Positions 1-11,647 of a stretch of 64,000 nucleotides of DNA are shown here, piece by piece. Both the position numbers and the translations under genes were made by a program. The stretch is from Simmondsia chinensis (lineage: Eukaryota > Streptophyta > Magnoliopsida > Caryophyllales > Simmondsiaceae): NCBI GenBank assembly GCA_018398585.1, contig JAGTTD010000025.1, positions 15,009,578 through 15,073,577 on the forward strand, read 5' to 3'. Position 1 is the stretch's first letter. Each line of letters begins with the position of its first letter. A model generated the notes under the pieces. That model did not search any database. It saw nothing but the letters and a program-made list of their open reading frames with translations, and had not been told where the DNA came from.

Positions 1-866
1 GTTCAGTTGATCAGTAATTGTTGAGTACAATCAACATTTAAGCTGATTCAGATTGAAATTCAGTAGATTCGTTCAAGCATTAGCTGTTGAATGTTAATGC
101 AGATGCAAATATCAGTTGCTGAACTTGTTGCTGAGCTATGCTGTTCTTGATCGATCATCCATCTAATCGGTTGAGGAAGAAGTTATAATTGAGCTATTTG
201 ATCCACATTATACTTGATCATCATCAAAATAGCAGAAATCATTTGAATTGAGGTGATTACAGACTTTACAATTCAGAAGTAGAGATTGAGGTAATGGTTT
301 TCTGAACTTCAAGTTGCAATTCGATGAGAGTTAGTGTTGGATGTTGGATTATGATGAAATTGTGTTGATAAGCATACAATTGGTGTGAATTCATCAGAAT
401 CTGTGCGTGATTCTTAAGAATTATATGTTATTGAGTCGAGATTTACTTAGGCGAAATTCTGACAACGAAGGCGAAATTCCGACAATGATCTTAGCACCGA
501 AGGTGTTGAAATCCGCTATTGTTCTTGAAGATTGTTGTGTATCGTGTGTTTAAATCATCATTACAAACAATAATCGAACCAATGTCAAATTCTTAGTCTG
601 AATTATTCAAGATAGCATCTCTGTTAGAAATTGTTCGAAGTTAGGGTTGTTCGAACTCTCGGTGTACGAAAATCTGCAAATTAGGGTTGAGATCCGTTGC
701 GATTGTGGAATCGATAGCAGCGGTTTGTTGTGCGGACGAAGGAGTACAATTTCGTTAAGCAATCGATTGTTGAGGAGTGCGAACAAGTTTCTCACTTCTG
801 CGATTTTCGAACTTGTATTTTGCGAACTGAGCTGGTTCAAGATTGAAGTTGTTGTTCATTGTCAAT

Positions 867-3660
867 ATGGCTGATATAAGCTCTTTGCAATCAAAGTTGG
901 ATAAGCGTTTTGAGAATTTTATGCAAGAATGTGAAGAATGGAGCTGAGCATCTCAAGAATGGAGACAAGAATGTATGCAGCTAGTGGAGAAACGGCAATA
1001 TTCAGCTCAACCGGTTGTTAACATCAGTTGTGATTGTGCTGGTGTTCTTGATGCAAATGAGTTTCCGGAGTGAGCTGATAGCATTAGACAACGGAAGTTC
1101 CGTGTTGAGCAAAAAGAGAAGGTACATTCTGTTGTTGTTGAAGATGAACTCGACCACGACAATACCGAAATTGATGAGCACAAGGTAGAAGAACCTGAAT
1201 TTGAACAAGATGATTGTTATGGAGATTCTTTGCGAGAGTTAGAGTCTCTTGACGATGTTGAGGTACAATATGACATGCATCCGGAACGGGAATATGATTT
1301 TCATGTCATGGGAATGTTAAAGTGTACAAAGAGTAAAGTGAAGAGGAATCATCTTAACGACGCATTGAAAGACTTTCGGGAAACAAAGAAGATTACAAAG
1401 AAGAAATTGAAGCATAAAGTTGTGTTGCAGACTGTGAGGTTTGATGATCAACAAGAGCTAACTCAAGATGCTGCTCTGACTGATGTGTATGCTGATATAC
1501 AAAGATTGTTTGCTGCAGAATCTGTGATTCCAACTGAAAAACTTGAGGTTATTGCTGAAATATCACTGAATACGTCTCTAAATCCGTTGAGTGATACTCC
1601 ATGGCAAGCTGGAAGGCTGAACCGAAGTGATTTCACTGCTGAACAATGTCTTTCTGTTGGGAAATCAATTATCTCTGCTGCAGTGTCATCAAATATAGAT
1701 CAGGGTATGCATAAGTCCACTTTTGGGCGTGCTGGAGCGTTAACTCAGGATCAGAACAACATCATCTTGGTGGCTTGGCAAGGTCCCTTGTGTTGGGTAA
1801 ATGATTACACATGTGTAGTGGTTGAAATGCACTATCGGCATGATGATTGGCAAGTTCCAAATGATTTATTCCTTTATGTGAGTGGAGTTGTGACTTATCC
1901 AAGTGCAAGTTCTTATGATAAGTTGCCTCCTGATCCGGGAGAAGATTCTCAAGATTATATGAAGCTGAGAGGAGTCAATTTTTTGCTGAAAAGAGGCACT
2001 CAAGCTGCGAGAGTGCGTTTCATGGTTCACAACAAACAAAGCTTAATTCCTATGCAAGCAATTGAGCAGTTGGATGCATACAAATGCAGTATTATGCTGA
2101 AACCGATTTCTGATCCGACCAAAGGGTAGTACAACAGGTGCTTTAACTATTGTATTTGGTGTTGGAAGTCCCTTTGATCTGGGGAAGAATGAATTACAAG
2201 TTTTTGGAGGAGCTACACATCCAGTGCTGCTGTTTGATGTTGAAGAATGCGATGTTAGTGCAAGCATTGGTGTAAAATTTGTTGAGGCTGTGGGTCATTG
2301 CGAAGATAACATCAAAGCAAGTGTTGAAGGAAGGAAGTATACATTTTACAAGCTACATAATTCATGTGACAATGAAGTTTCCATTGTCCCGGAATTGGTG
2401 TGGTTTCGGTTCATACAAAAGCACTTACTTGGAAGATTGGTAGTTGTTGCTAGTGGTTTGAAGAGCTGTGGAGGGTTTGAAGAGGTGTTGGGCCTTTGGT
2501 ATGACCTCTCAACTGATGCTCAAGGCCAAGTAAAGCCAACGGTGATAGCATTTGAAAATCGGGACAAACTGCAACTGGAAGGAGCTGTTCTGGTGCAGAA
2601 TCTAGGTGAGTTTTGGGTGATCTGCAGTGGGGTTTCGGAGTGGAAAAATCATATGCATAAGCTTCAATATCTTCTCAACGTGTGGATGGAAAAGATCAAT
2701 GCAACACCAAGAATAATCTTAGCCGAAATTGTAGTGCATATCAGCAGCAGAGTTGGGGGCTGAACATTTCAGATGTTAAAGAAATTTACAGCTGATCTTG
2801 AGTCCCTTTGGTGTCTTCACTTGCTATATTTGTTAATCATGCTTGAGAAGGTTGACAAGGATGCAAAGCTTGATCATTTGAGGTATATTTGGTGGTTGAA
2901 TGAGCTTTGGAACCAGGAAATATCAGAGAACAGGCTGGAATGTGTGAGTTGCAGCAAGGATAGTATCGATTGGGATGTTTTGGGTGTTCAAGTTATGTCA
3001 ATGAGCACTTGGCATTCAAGAATGGTTTATGAACTCCTAATTTGTGTGTTCTATGCAAGAGTTTGGGAAGAAGTGGCTAAAAATTTCAGATCTTGCAAGT
3101 TCACAAACAAGAAACAAGCTGAAATTTGTCAAAGTGATTTGCATCGGGATTGCATTGCTGAGTTTCTGAGTTCTGCGGCAACTTTGGTGCAATAGGAAAG
3201 CAATCAAGAATTTGTTAAGCATGTCATGAGTTGGTTTAGTATGTGGTTGTGTGAGCAATACAAATTTTGGATAAGATCCAAGATGAAAGAGTTTAGTAGG
3301 TGTGTTGCTTCCATGATCAAGATAAGTGGTTGTTGGAGTTACATTTGGAAATGTCTTCAAGCAGAATTTGATGTTTGGTTCTTTTGGTTTGAGTTTGGAA
3401 GGCCTCCCGAGATGTTAAAGGACTTCATATGCAATTTTATGGGTTTAACGACACATAACATCTGTTGTGCCGCATTTCTTACGCTGAATTACAGAATTTT
3501 TGCTGCATGTTGGGACTTTCAGCAGCAAGTCTGGGTTTTGAGCTGTGTTAACTGCATCAAGAGGGGTTCGGACTGTGTTGGTGATGTTTGGTTTGATCGT
3601 AGCAGACCTCCTGAAGAGCATCATGTACTCAAACGCAGACATTGCATCGAGATAAATTGA
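867..3660 (+). pseudogene. Broken reading frame of about 930 codons, unknown product
   Basis: I do not recognise this protein. From the ATG at 867 one frame runs to about 2129, interrupted by two TGA codons before 1100. The frame then shifts by one base near 2127 and continues to 3660 with a TGA at 2761 and a TAG at 3193. The first 25 residues look like a coiled, gag-like start (MADISSLQSKLDKRF). Residues from about 1230 onward are globular, with patches rich in conserved-looking residues (RGVNFLLKRGTQAARVRF near 1965-2020). No zinc knuckle, DTG/DSG, YxDD or DDE motif is visible. It occupies the place of gag-pol between leader and 3' LTR, so it was the sole product of a non-autonomous element or a captured host gene. 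Confidence 0.5.
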
Positions 3661-3761
3661 AGTGCTCATTGGTCATCCCAGCTGCAGATTTCAGCAAAAC
3701 ATCATCACTTCAGCTACCTTTCCTATGCAACTATAGTTCTTCATTGTTACAACTCTCTCCT

Positions 3762-3803
3762 ATTCTTGAGGACAAGAATGTTCTCAAGGGGAAGGGAATA
3801 TTA
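3762..3803 (+). promoter_or_regulatory. Hairpin plus polypurine tract before 3' LTR
   Basis: ATTCTTG-AGGA-CAAGAAT forms a perfect 7-bp stem with a 4-base loop at 3762-3779. It is followed by the purine-rich tract CAAGGGGAAGGGAATA ending at 3800, four bases before the LTR. The polypurine tract would prime plus-strand synthesis. The hairpin has counterparts at 13965-13982 (minus strand) and 56408-56427. Confidence 0.7.
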
Positions 3804-4419
3804 TGAACCGAGAATCCGGGGCATGGGCTGTTGATGTTTGGGCTGTTGTTTAGCCGCTGTTATGCTGAGCTGCTGCATATTGTGTGTTCGGTTGGCTGCT
3901 ACCCGTGGGCTGCTGCTGATAAGTTGTAGCTGCTGTTAATTGTTGGTTAGTTTGATTAGTTAGTCAATAATGCATGTGCTTAGTAGCTAAATTGGTTGTT
4001 GCATTGCATTGTAACAAGCTGTTAGTTCAAGCTATGTAAGTCACTGCAGTAGCATGTGTCGGTTAGTGACAGTTCAGGCATGAGTGCTGTTAGGAGTGGT
4101 GTTTTGGAGCCAAATAGGATTTAAATGTTAGTTAAGCTTTAGTTCTAGACATTTCAAGATGTTTCCTAAGATGGTTAGTCCTTGTGTGGCTAGATTAAAT
4201 GTATTAGCTCACATCATGTAATTAGTATAAATAGGAGGTCATAGCTTGTAATCAATAACTTTTGATGAATGAATTGATATCTTTTGATATTTCTCTCTAC
4301 TTCTCATCTCCTTTCCCTTCTTTCTCATCTAAACTCTATATTCTTTTCTCATCTCATACTCTCTCTATCCCAACCAAGGTTAAGACTCAAGAGAAATCTT
4401 TGAAACCTTAATAGTTTCA
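3804..4419 (+). repeat. 3' LTR, 616 bp
   Basis: The LTR is bounded by TGAA at 3804 and TTCA at 4419. It contains a TATA-like box TATAAATA at about 4226 and a pyrimidine-rich downstream part (4280-4375). The phrase TTAGTATAAATAGG and the CT-rich leader are shared with the LTRs at 54703 and 56445, suggesting related promoters. Confidence 0.7.
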
Positions 4420-7400
4420 CCAATAACAAAACTATAAATTAACAACTACAATTATATCTCTAATAATATAGGCAAATATTACGACCAAAAAAAAAAAAAA
4501 AATTCCTCATGTTTATATATGATGATGCCTTTTTGAGTTTTGGTTTGATTTTGTTTTTTCTAGATATGTGAATTGTTAAACAGAAATTTTGAGGAATGGT
4601 TAAAGTAAATGAAAAAAATACACATTGTAGCCTTTTAAAGTAAATAAAGGAAATGAAAATTTATAAAGAAAAACTAAAACTATAATAATGAATGTCTTAA
4701 CTGTAGATAGGAAATAGTTGCTTAATCATCAATTAAAATATTCAATTATAGATTTGGATTGAAATCATCAAACAAAATTGAAGGTTATAAAAAATATATT
4801 GAAAAGAAAGATCTAAGACTAAAAAGTTAAAAGAAATAATTAAAATAAAGATATAAAAATCTCAAAGAAAATAAAATTAACACCTAAAATATGAAAAAAA
4901 AAAAAAATCACAAAGTACTCATTAATAATTTGCAAATGAAAACTTAAACCTTTAAAACAAAGATAATGAAAAGACATAAAACTAAAAGCGAAAGAATGAA
5001 TGTCATGGTTGAAATTTGAAAATAAAAGTTACTATATCATTAATTAAGGTATTCAATTATGTATCTAAAGTACAATCAAAACAAAATTAAAATATGTAAA
5101 AAAATATATAAAAAACCATGCATTTAAATTCAAATCAACCAAACAAAATTGCAAGTCTAAAAGATACATTAAAACTAAAGATTTAATATTGTAAAAATTA
5201 ATTAAAATACATAGAAATAAAGAGAATGAAATGTCAAGAAAACGATAACGAAAACATCCCAAATATAAGAAAAAAAGTAACTATTAATGAATTATAGTTG
5301 AAAAGAGTATTCACATAAGCCTATAAAGTAAAAACAACTAAGAAATCAAAAAGTCTTAAAAACCTAAAAGCAAAATAATGAATCTTTTACTGTAAAAAGA
5401 AATCAACAACTAAGGTATTTAATTACACATTTAAAGAAAAATTTATTAAAATTGAAAATCATAAAAAATAAATTAAAAATAAAGATTTAATACTGTAAAA
5501 GTTAATTGAAATACATAAAACTAAAAAGCATGAAATGTAAAAGAAAAGAAAAGAAACTACCCAAAAAGGGGGGGGAAAAATAACAAAGTATCCTTACAAG
5601 TTTTTAAATGATAAAAGTATTCACTTAAACTTATAAACGAACCTCAACAAAGAAAACAAAATGTCATAAAAAATTTTAAATATGTGGATTGTAAGTAGGG
5701 AAAAAAAAAAGTCATTCCCCTCATCAATTAAGGTATGCATTTACGCATAATTTAAAGCCATAAACATAAACTAAAACTAAAAATTTAATATAATAAAAGT
5801 TCATTGAAATACTTAAATGTCAAGAGAATTAATGATAAGGAAAAAACATAAACTTTCTAAATACGAGAAAAGCACAAAGTACTTATTAAAAAATTTGTAT
5901 ATTAAAAAAATTATTGGGTTATTTATATTTTACTATCCTGACTTTTTTGGTAATTATAAAAAGAATTCTGATGCTTTGAAATTATTAAAAAGGACCTTAA
6001 GATTTTATCATATTAATAAATACGACCATCTATGGAATTTGAGAAAAGTATTCACTGTGGCATATAAAGTGAAATCAAAACAGAAAATTAAAAGTAATAG
6101 AAAATTAAAAGCAAGTAAATAAAAAATATGGTTGTTTGCCCATCAAATAAGGTATTTAATTACACATATAAAAGAATATTAACAAACGAAATTCAAACTC
6201 ATAAAACATAAATTAAACTAAAGATTTAATACTATGGAAATTTATTAAAATACAAAAAAAAAAAAAAAATAAAGAGAAATAAAGGTCAATGAAAACAAAA
6301 ACAACATTTTGAATATCAAAAAAAAAAAAAAAAAAAAAAAAAAAAGACGCCAAGTACCCTTCAATAAATTGTAAAGAAAAAAAGTACTCACTTTTAAATA
6401 GAAAAAACTGGGCATTTTATCAACAATTAAAGTATCTAATTATGCTCTCTAGGTTAAATCAAGAAGAAAAATTTAAATGTCAATATAAATTAAAATTAAA
6501 GATTTAAATTGTAAAAATTGATTCAAATACCAAGAATTAAAGAGAATAAAAGGCAATAAAAAACAGCACTCTGAATTCAAAACAAAACACAAATTCATAA
6601 TTTATAAACGGGTCAAAGAAAAAGAAGGTTACCATTCCAAATTTGAAAACAAATCTACCCATCAATAATTTGTAACTGAAAAAGTATTTCTGTAACCTTT
6701 TAAAGCCAAATAAACAAAAAACAAAAGTTATAAAAAATTTCAAAGAAAAATAATAAATGATGTACAAATTAAAAAAAAAGGGTTATTATATCATCAATTG
6801 GGGTGTTTAATTACACATTTAAAAGTGATAATTGATGCAATAGTTACACGTCCAAGAAATTCAATCAATAAGATTGTCAAAATTAAATACTTTTCTTACA
6901 TAATTGAAACTTGTGTCAATTAATACGACTGTTACAAGTGCATACAATTCAACCATTAAGTTCTATCACACATTTCTTACATAATTAAAACGCAATTTTT
7001 TTTATCTAATATTGAAATCATTTAATTTATTATTTGCATATATGTTAAATCATTTTCAATTTCTAGATTTACAACTTACCAAAAAATTCTACTTTAATAT
7101 CCAAACCAATCCCGCACTTTTCCACCCTTTGCAATGTCAACAGTACGAACTATAAAAAGAAAACCACATTACACCAATGCACCGCCTTTTCAATGGAACA
7201 CACCCATGGACTCTAAAAAAAGAAGAAAATACTCATAACCATGGAGTTATTCTTAAGGTACACCAAATTATATGCACAACTACTCATAGCATATTTTTGT
7301 TGTAAGGAAGTAAACCAAATTATTCAGACGGGATTAGAAAGGGAGACACCAAATCGAACTTTTTAGCCAACAATTTTATAATTTTTTGGATAAGGAGTTT

Positions 7401-7535
7401 CATAATTTACTAAAATGTGAATTATGTAATTTCAATATTAAGAATAGAATAGTTAAGTTAATGCAAAAATTTATAACTACAAAATACAATACAAAGTAAA
7501 TACTTCACGTGCATCGCACAGGAAGATACCTTGTG
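4420..7535 (+). repeat. AT-rich repeat unit, copy A (Helitron-like?)
   Basis: This 3.1-kb AT-rich stretch is repeated from 7593. Inside it a phrase like GGTATTTAATTACRCATTTAAAG recurs near 4740, 5050, 5420, 5735, 6152, 6436 and 6810, each time followed by an AAAGATTTAATACTGTAAAA-like phrase. That indicates about seven diverged tandem units of 0.28-0.42 kb. The end, GTGCATCGCACAGGAAGATACCTTG, resembles the small GC hairpin plus CTAG that closes plant Helitrons; copy B ends in CTAG. No Rep/helicase frame was seen. The frame at 5817-6122 is a low-complexity by-product. The Helitron assignment is an inference. Confidence 0.45.
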
Positions 7536-7758
7536 ATAATAATATGTAGATTCAATTAATAGTTGGATTACAGTGTTCGTTATTGTACGTTTCACAAATA
7601 ACAAAACTATAAATTAACAACCACAATTATATCTCTAACAATATAGGCAAATATTATGACTAACAAATAATCCTCATATTGTGTGTGTGTATATATATAT
7701 ATATATATAGTATTAGTAAATATATATAAGATGATGATGCCTTTTTGAGTTTTGGCTT

Positions 7759-7790
<32 letters not shown>

Positions 7791-8467
7791 GGGATATGTG
7801 AATTGTCATAGGAATTTTTCAATTGTAAATAGAAATTTTGGGGAAAGGTTAAAGTAAATGAAAAAAATACACATTGTAGCCTTTTAAAGTAAACAAAGAA
7901 ACGAAAATTAATAAAGAAAAACTAAAACTATATTAACGAATGTCTTAACTGTAGATAGGAAATGGTTACTTAATCATCAATTAAAATATTCAACGATAGA
8001 TTTTGATTGAAAACATCGAAGGTTATAAAAAATATATTAAAAAGAAAGATCTAAGACTAAACAAGTTAATATAAATAATTAAAACAATGATATAGATATG
8101 TCAAAGAAAATAAAATTAACACATAAAATATGATAAATAAATAAATAAATAAAATTATAAAGTAGTCATTTATAGTTTGCAAATGAAAATTTAAGCCTTT
8201 AAAGTAAAAATGACAAAGATAATAAAGAGACATATAAAATTAAAAGTGAAAGAAAGAATGTCATGATTGTAATTAGAAAAGAAAAAAAAAATATTTATCA
8301 CATCATTAACTAAGGTATTAAATTATGCAACTAAAGCACAACCAAAACAAAATTAAAATTTGCAAAACAGGGACTTTTTACCCAATTGACACCTTTTTAA
8401 AAAAAAATTATCAAAACGGCACCATTTCAAAAATATTTACCAAAATGGCACCATTTACTGTAGCTTG

Positions 8468-8720
8468 TTAAACGGCGTACGTTGAGTAAATTTTTTTTTT
8501 TTTTAATTTACTCAAATGGAGTATGTTGAGTAATTTTTTTTTTATTAGTTTGCTCAACATACTCCATTTGTAACGGCGTAAGTTGAGTAACTTTTTTTTT
8601 TACAGTTTACTTAATATGCTCTATTTGAAACGGAGTATGTTGAGTTTTTTTTTTTTTTTTTTTTGGCTTACTCAACGTACACCATTTGAAACAGAGTACG
8701 TTAAGTAATTTTATTTGTTT
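8468..8720. repeat. Array of short inverted repeats (GTTGAGTAA-T(n)-TTACTCAAC)
   Basis: A phrase such as ACGGCGTACGTTGAGTAA is followed by a T-run and then by its near reverse complement TTACTCAACGTACACCATTTG. The pattern repeats every 75 bases or so, about three times. A further degenerate copy lies at 9045-9095, beyond a SINE-like segment. Each unit could fold into a hairpin with a T-rich loop. The array lies in an insert of copy B that is absent from copy A. Confidence 0.6.
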
Positions 8721-8769
8721 CCCTGAAAGCATGACTAATTTATTACATTAAAATTATTATATTTTAAAA

Positions 8770-8945
8770 ATAGAGGCTGTTTTCGAGTATCCGAAGACCC
8801 TGCATAGGTGTGTGAAGGTCAGTACTTTCATTCCCAATAATCCCCAGAGCCTGATATCTCTTGACCCACCTATGCAAGGGTTGGGGGTACTTGAAAATAG
8901 TCTCTCTTCAGGGTAGCACCCTGAAAAGAGAAGGCTGCGTATATC
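8770..8945. repeat. RTE/SINE tail fragment forming an inverted repeat
   Basis: Bases 8866-8938 (GGGTTGGGGGTACTTGAAAA ... GAAGGCTGCGTATATCC) match the tail shared by the RTE LINE 3' end (11515-11580) and the 5S-derived SINEs. Bases 8773-8807 hold a second, inverted partial copy (GGCTGTTTTCGAGTATCC...). The two arms could pair around a loop of about 60 bases. Confidence 0.5.
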
Positions 8946-9340
8946 CGCTTAATGTACGCGACGTACTCCTTTTTAAACGGGTGGTAACTATTATTGAATT
9001 TTAAACAGGTAGCACCCTTGAGCAATTTTTTTTTTTTTTTTTTTATAGTTTAGTCAATGTACTGAATTTGAAACGAAGTATGTTGAGTAAAAATTTTTTT
9101 TTTTCGAAAGCATAGATAATTTGCATTTTAAAAATTATTGCATTAGTTACATAAATTAAACGATTTAAAACTATGAAAATTGATTAAAAAACAAAAAATT
9201 AAAGAGAAATTAAGGTCAACAAAAACAAAAATAGCATTCTAAGTAAGTACCCTTTAATAAATTGTAAAGGAAAAAAATATTCACTTTTTTAAATAGAAAA
9301 AACTTATCATTCTATCAACAATTAAAAAAAAATCTAATTA

Positions 9341-11647
9341 GAGGGCTAGTACAGGAAGTTCTGGGCGTGTCAAAGGAAGAGGCGCCAAGGAACAGAGAGT
9401 CGTGGTGGTGGTGCGAGGAGGTCTAAGGGAAGATTAAAACCAAACGTGACTATTTCAAGGAGTGGGTCCGCAGTGGAGATGAGGATAAGCGACATCAGTA
9501 TCAACAAGTCAGGAAAGAAGCAAAAAGAGCCATCAGAGAAGTACACTCAAGAGCGTATGAGGAGTTCTACAAGAGGTTGGAGACCAAGGAGGGAGCTAAG
9601 GATATATATAAAATTGCCAAGGCAAGAGAAAGGAGGACAAGGGACTTGGACCAAGTACAGCGCACAAGAGGGGAATTTGGACAGGTGCTCGTGGATAAGC
9701 AACGAATTAAAACTAGGTGGAGAGCTTACTTCCATGATCTGTTCAATGAACAAGGGGATACAGAGATATCCCTTGGTGATCATCAAATATCTGAGGACCA
9801 CCAGAACCACTGTGATTGTTGGCAAATTAGCCCCAAGGAAGTCACGGAAGCCTTAAAACATATGGGTAGGGGTAAAGCAGTTGGTCAAGATGGTAGACCC
9901 ATAGAGGCATGAAAATGCCTCGCACTGAAGGGCATCAGTTGGTTGACTAAATTATTTTACCAAATCCTCATGGGGGAGAAGATGCCCGATGAATAGAGGA
10001 AGAGCACATTTATCCCGATCTATAAGAACAAAGGCGACATCCAGAGCTGCGCCAACTATCGGGGCATCAAACTAATATGCCACACGTTGAAGTTATGGGA
10101 GCGGGTTATGGAGAGGAGGTTACGACTACAGACAGAGGTATCCGAGAACCAATTCAGATTTATGCCTAGAAAATTAACGATAGAAGCCATCCACACCCTA
10201 AGGCAGATGATAGAGCACTACAGGGAGAGACAAAAGGATCTACATATGGTTTTCATTGATCTGGAGAAGGCATAAGATAGAGTGCCAAGGGAGGTTTTAT
10301 GGAGGGTTTTGGATAGGAAAGGCATCCCCATGTCATATATCCTGGCCATTAGAGACATGTATGAGGATGCATAAATTGGGGTATGCATAGTGGAAGGGAA
10401 GACAGACACATTCCCGATAAAAGTCGGGGTGCACCAAGGATCTGCCTTGAGCCCCTATCAGTTCATTCTGGTAATGGATGAGCTCACTAGAAACATCCAA
10501 GGAGGTGTACCTTAGCATATGCTTTTCGCAGATGACATAGTATTGGTGGGAGAATCGCGGAAAGAGATCAATGAGAAGCTAGAATTGTGAAGAAGGACAT
10601 TGGAATTGAAGGGCTTACGACTTAGTAGATCCAAGACCGAGTACATGGAGCTTAAGTTCGATCCCTCCACCACGCTAGCAGAGAAGACGTCAAGATTGGA
10701 TCTGACCTTATACCGAAAAAGGAGAGTTTCAGATACTTAAGATCCATGATACAGTACAACGACGAAGTTGATGAGGATGTCAACAAATGGATTAAAGTAG
10801 GATGGCATAAATGGAAAATGGCCTCAGCGGTACTGTGCGATAGAAAGTTGCCCTCAAAGCTAAAGGGGAGATACTATAAGACAGTAGTTAGGCCGGCCAT
10901 GTCCTATAGGACGGAGTGTAAAGCGATGAAACAACATCATACAAAGAAGATGAAGGTGGCAGAGACGAGGATGCTGTGGTAGATATGCGGACACACAAGG
11001 AAGGATAGGATCAAGAACGACGTCATAAAAGGTGAATTGGGCGTGACCTCCATTAAGGATAAATTAAGGGAGCAACATTTGAGGTGGTTTAGACATGTTA
11101 GGAGAAGACCGAGCACCACTCCAGTTAGGAGATGTGAGCAGCCCCATATGACACTAGGCAAGAGAGGGAGAGGTAGGCCAAAAAAGAGATGGCTGGAAAC
11201 GATCAGACAAGACCTTATCCACCTAAACCTTCGAGAGGAGATGGCCTTAGATAAAGCCCAATGGAGGGCTAGCATAGAAGTAGCAGATGTAGCTGCTTAA
11301 AACAGAGTAGCCCAGCCACTTGTGCTATAACTATTGTTCTAGGCCTTAGGATGGTCCAGATTCGGCGCACTTTTGGATGATCTGTTTTCTTGATTGACTA
11401 TCTGTTTATTGCCTATTTCTGTTCCTATTATTTGCCCAACTTTGCCCTACTTATATGCTTAGCTGCTCTCTTGATGCTAGGCTGCAAGGCATCATGACTG
11501 CTGACAAGCTTCTTCAGGTTAGGGATCCTCGGAAACAGCCTCCCTTCAGGGCAGCCCCCGGAAGGGGGAAGGCTGCGTACATCTACCCTCCCTAAAACCC
11601 TGCTGATGCGGGGGCCCTTTGAGGCACTGGGCGACTGATGTTGTTGT
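9341..11647 (+). mobile_element. 5'-truncated RTE-type LINE
   Basis: The insertion interrupts the repeat between TCTAATTA and TGCTCTC, which are contiguous in copy A at about 6436. It starts abruptly inside coding sequence, so it is 5'-truncated with no endonuclease domain. It carries a decayed reverse transcriptase and a 3' untranslated part of about 350 bases ending in (TTG)n, as RTE-clade elements do. Bases 11515-11640 are closely similar to the tails of the SINEs at 37609, 40062 and 62620, which makes this family their likely mobilising partner. Confidence 0.75.
9360..11300 (+). pseudogene. RTE-type reverse transcriptase, decayed
   Basis: The translated pieces line up with the RT of RTE/BovB-like plant LINEs. 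Near 9865 lies GRGKAVGQDG (the KAxGxDG motif); near 10050 NYRGIKL; near 10240 VFIDLEKA; near 10425 GVHQGSALSP; near 10525 LFADDIVL, which carries the catalytic aspartates. The C-terminal GRPKKRW ... AQWR block ends at a natural stop at 11298. Numerous in-frame stops (for example 9910, 10273, 10372, 10513, 10588) and a frame change near 10700 make it inactive. Confidence 0.75.

Larger units (their letters stand above)
1..4419 (+). mobile_element. Non-autonomous LTR retrotransposon, 3' part
   Basis: This is the internal region and 3' LTR of an LTR retrotransposon whose 5' LTR lies before the window. Bases 1-866 have no credible frame and are probably the 5' untranslated leader. They are followed by one long broken frame (867-3660), a short hairpin, a purine-rich tract and a TG...CA-bounded LTR. 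I find no reverse transcriptase, integrase, RNase H or protease motif, so the element must have depended on enzymes from another element. The sequence after the LTR (from 4420) matches sequence near 7593, so the element seems to have inserted in the AT-rich repeat that follows. Confidence 0.7.

Noticed and set aside
5817..6122. Lys/Tyr-rich 101-codon frame
   Set aside because: It lies in the AT-rich repeat, is biased towards Lys/Asn/Tyr, and copy B does not keep it open.
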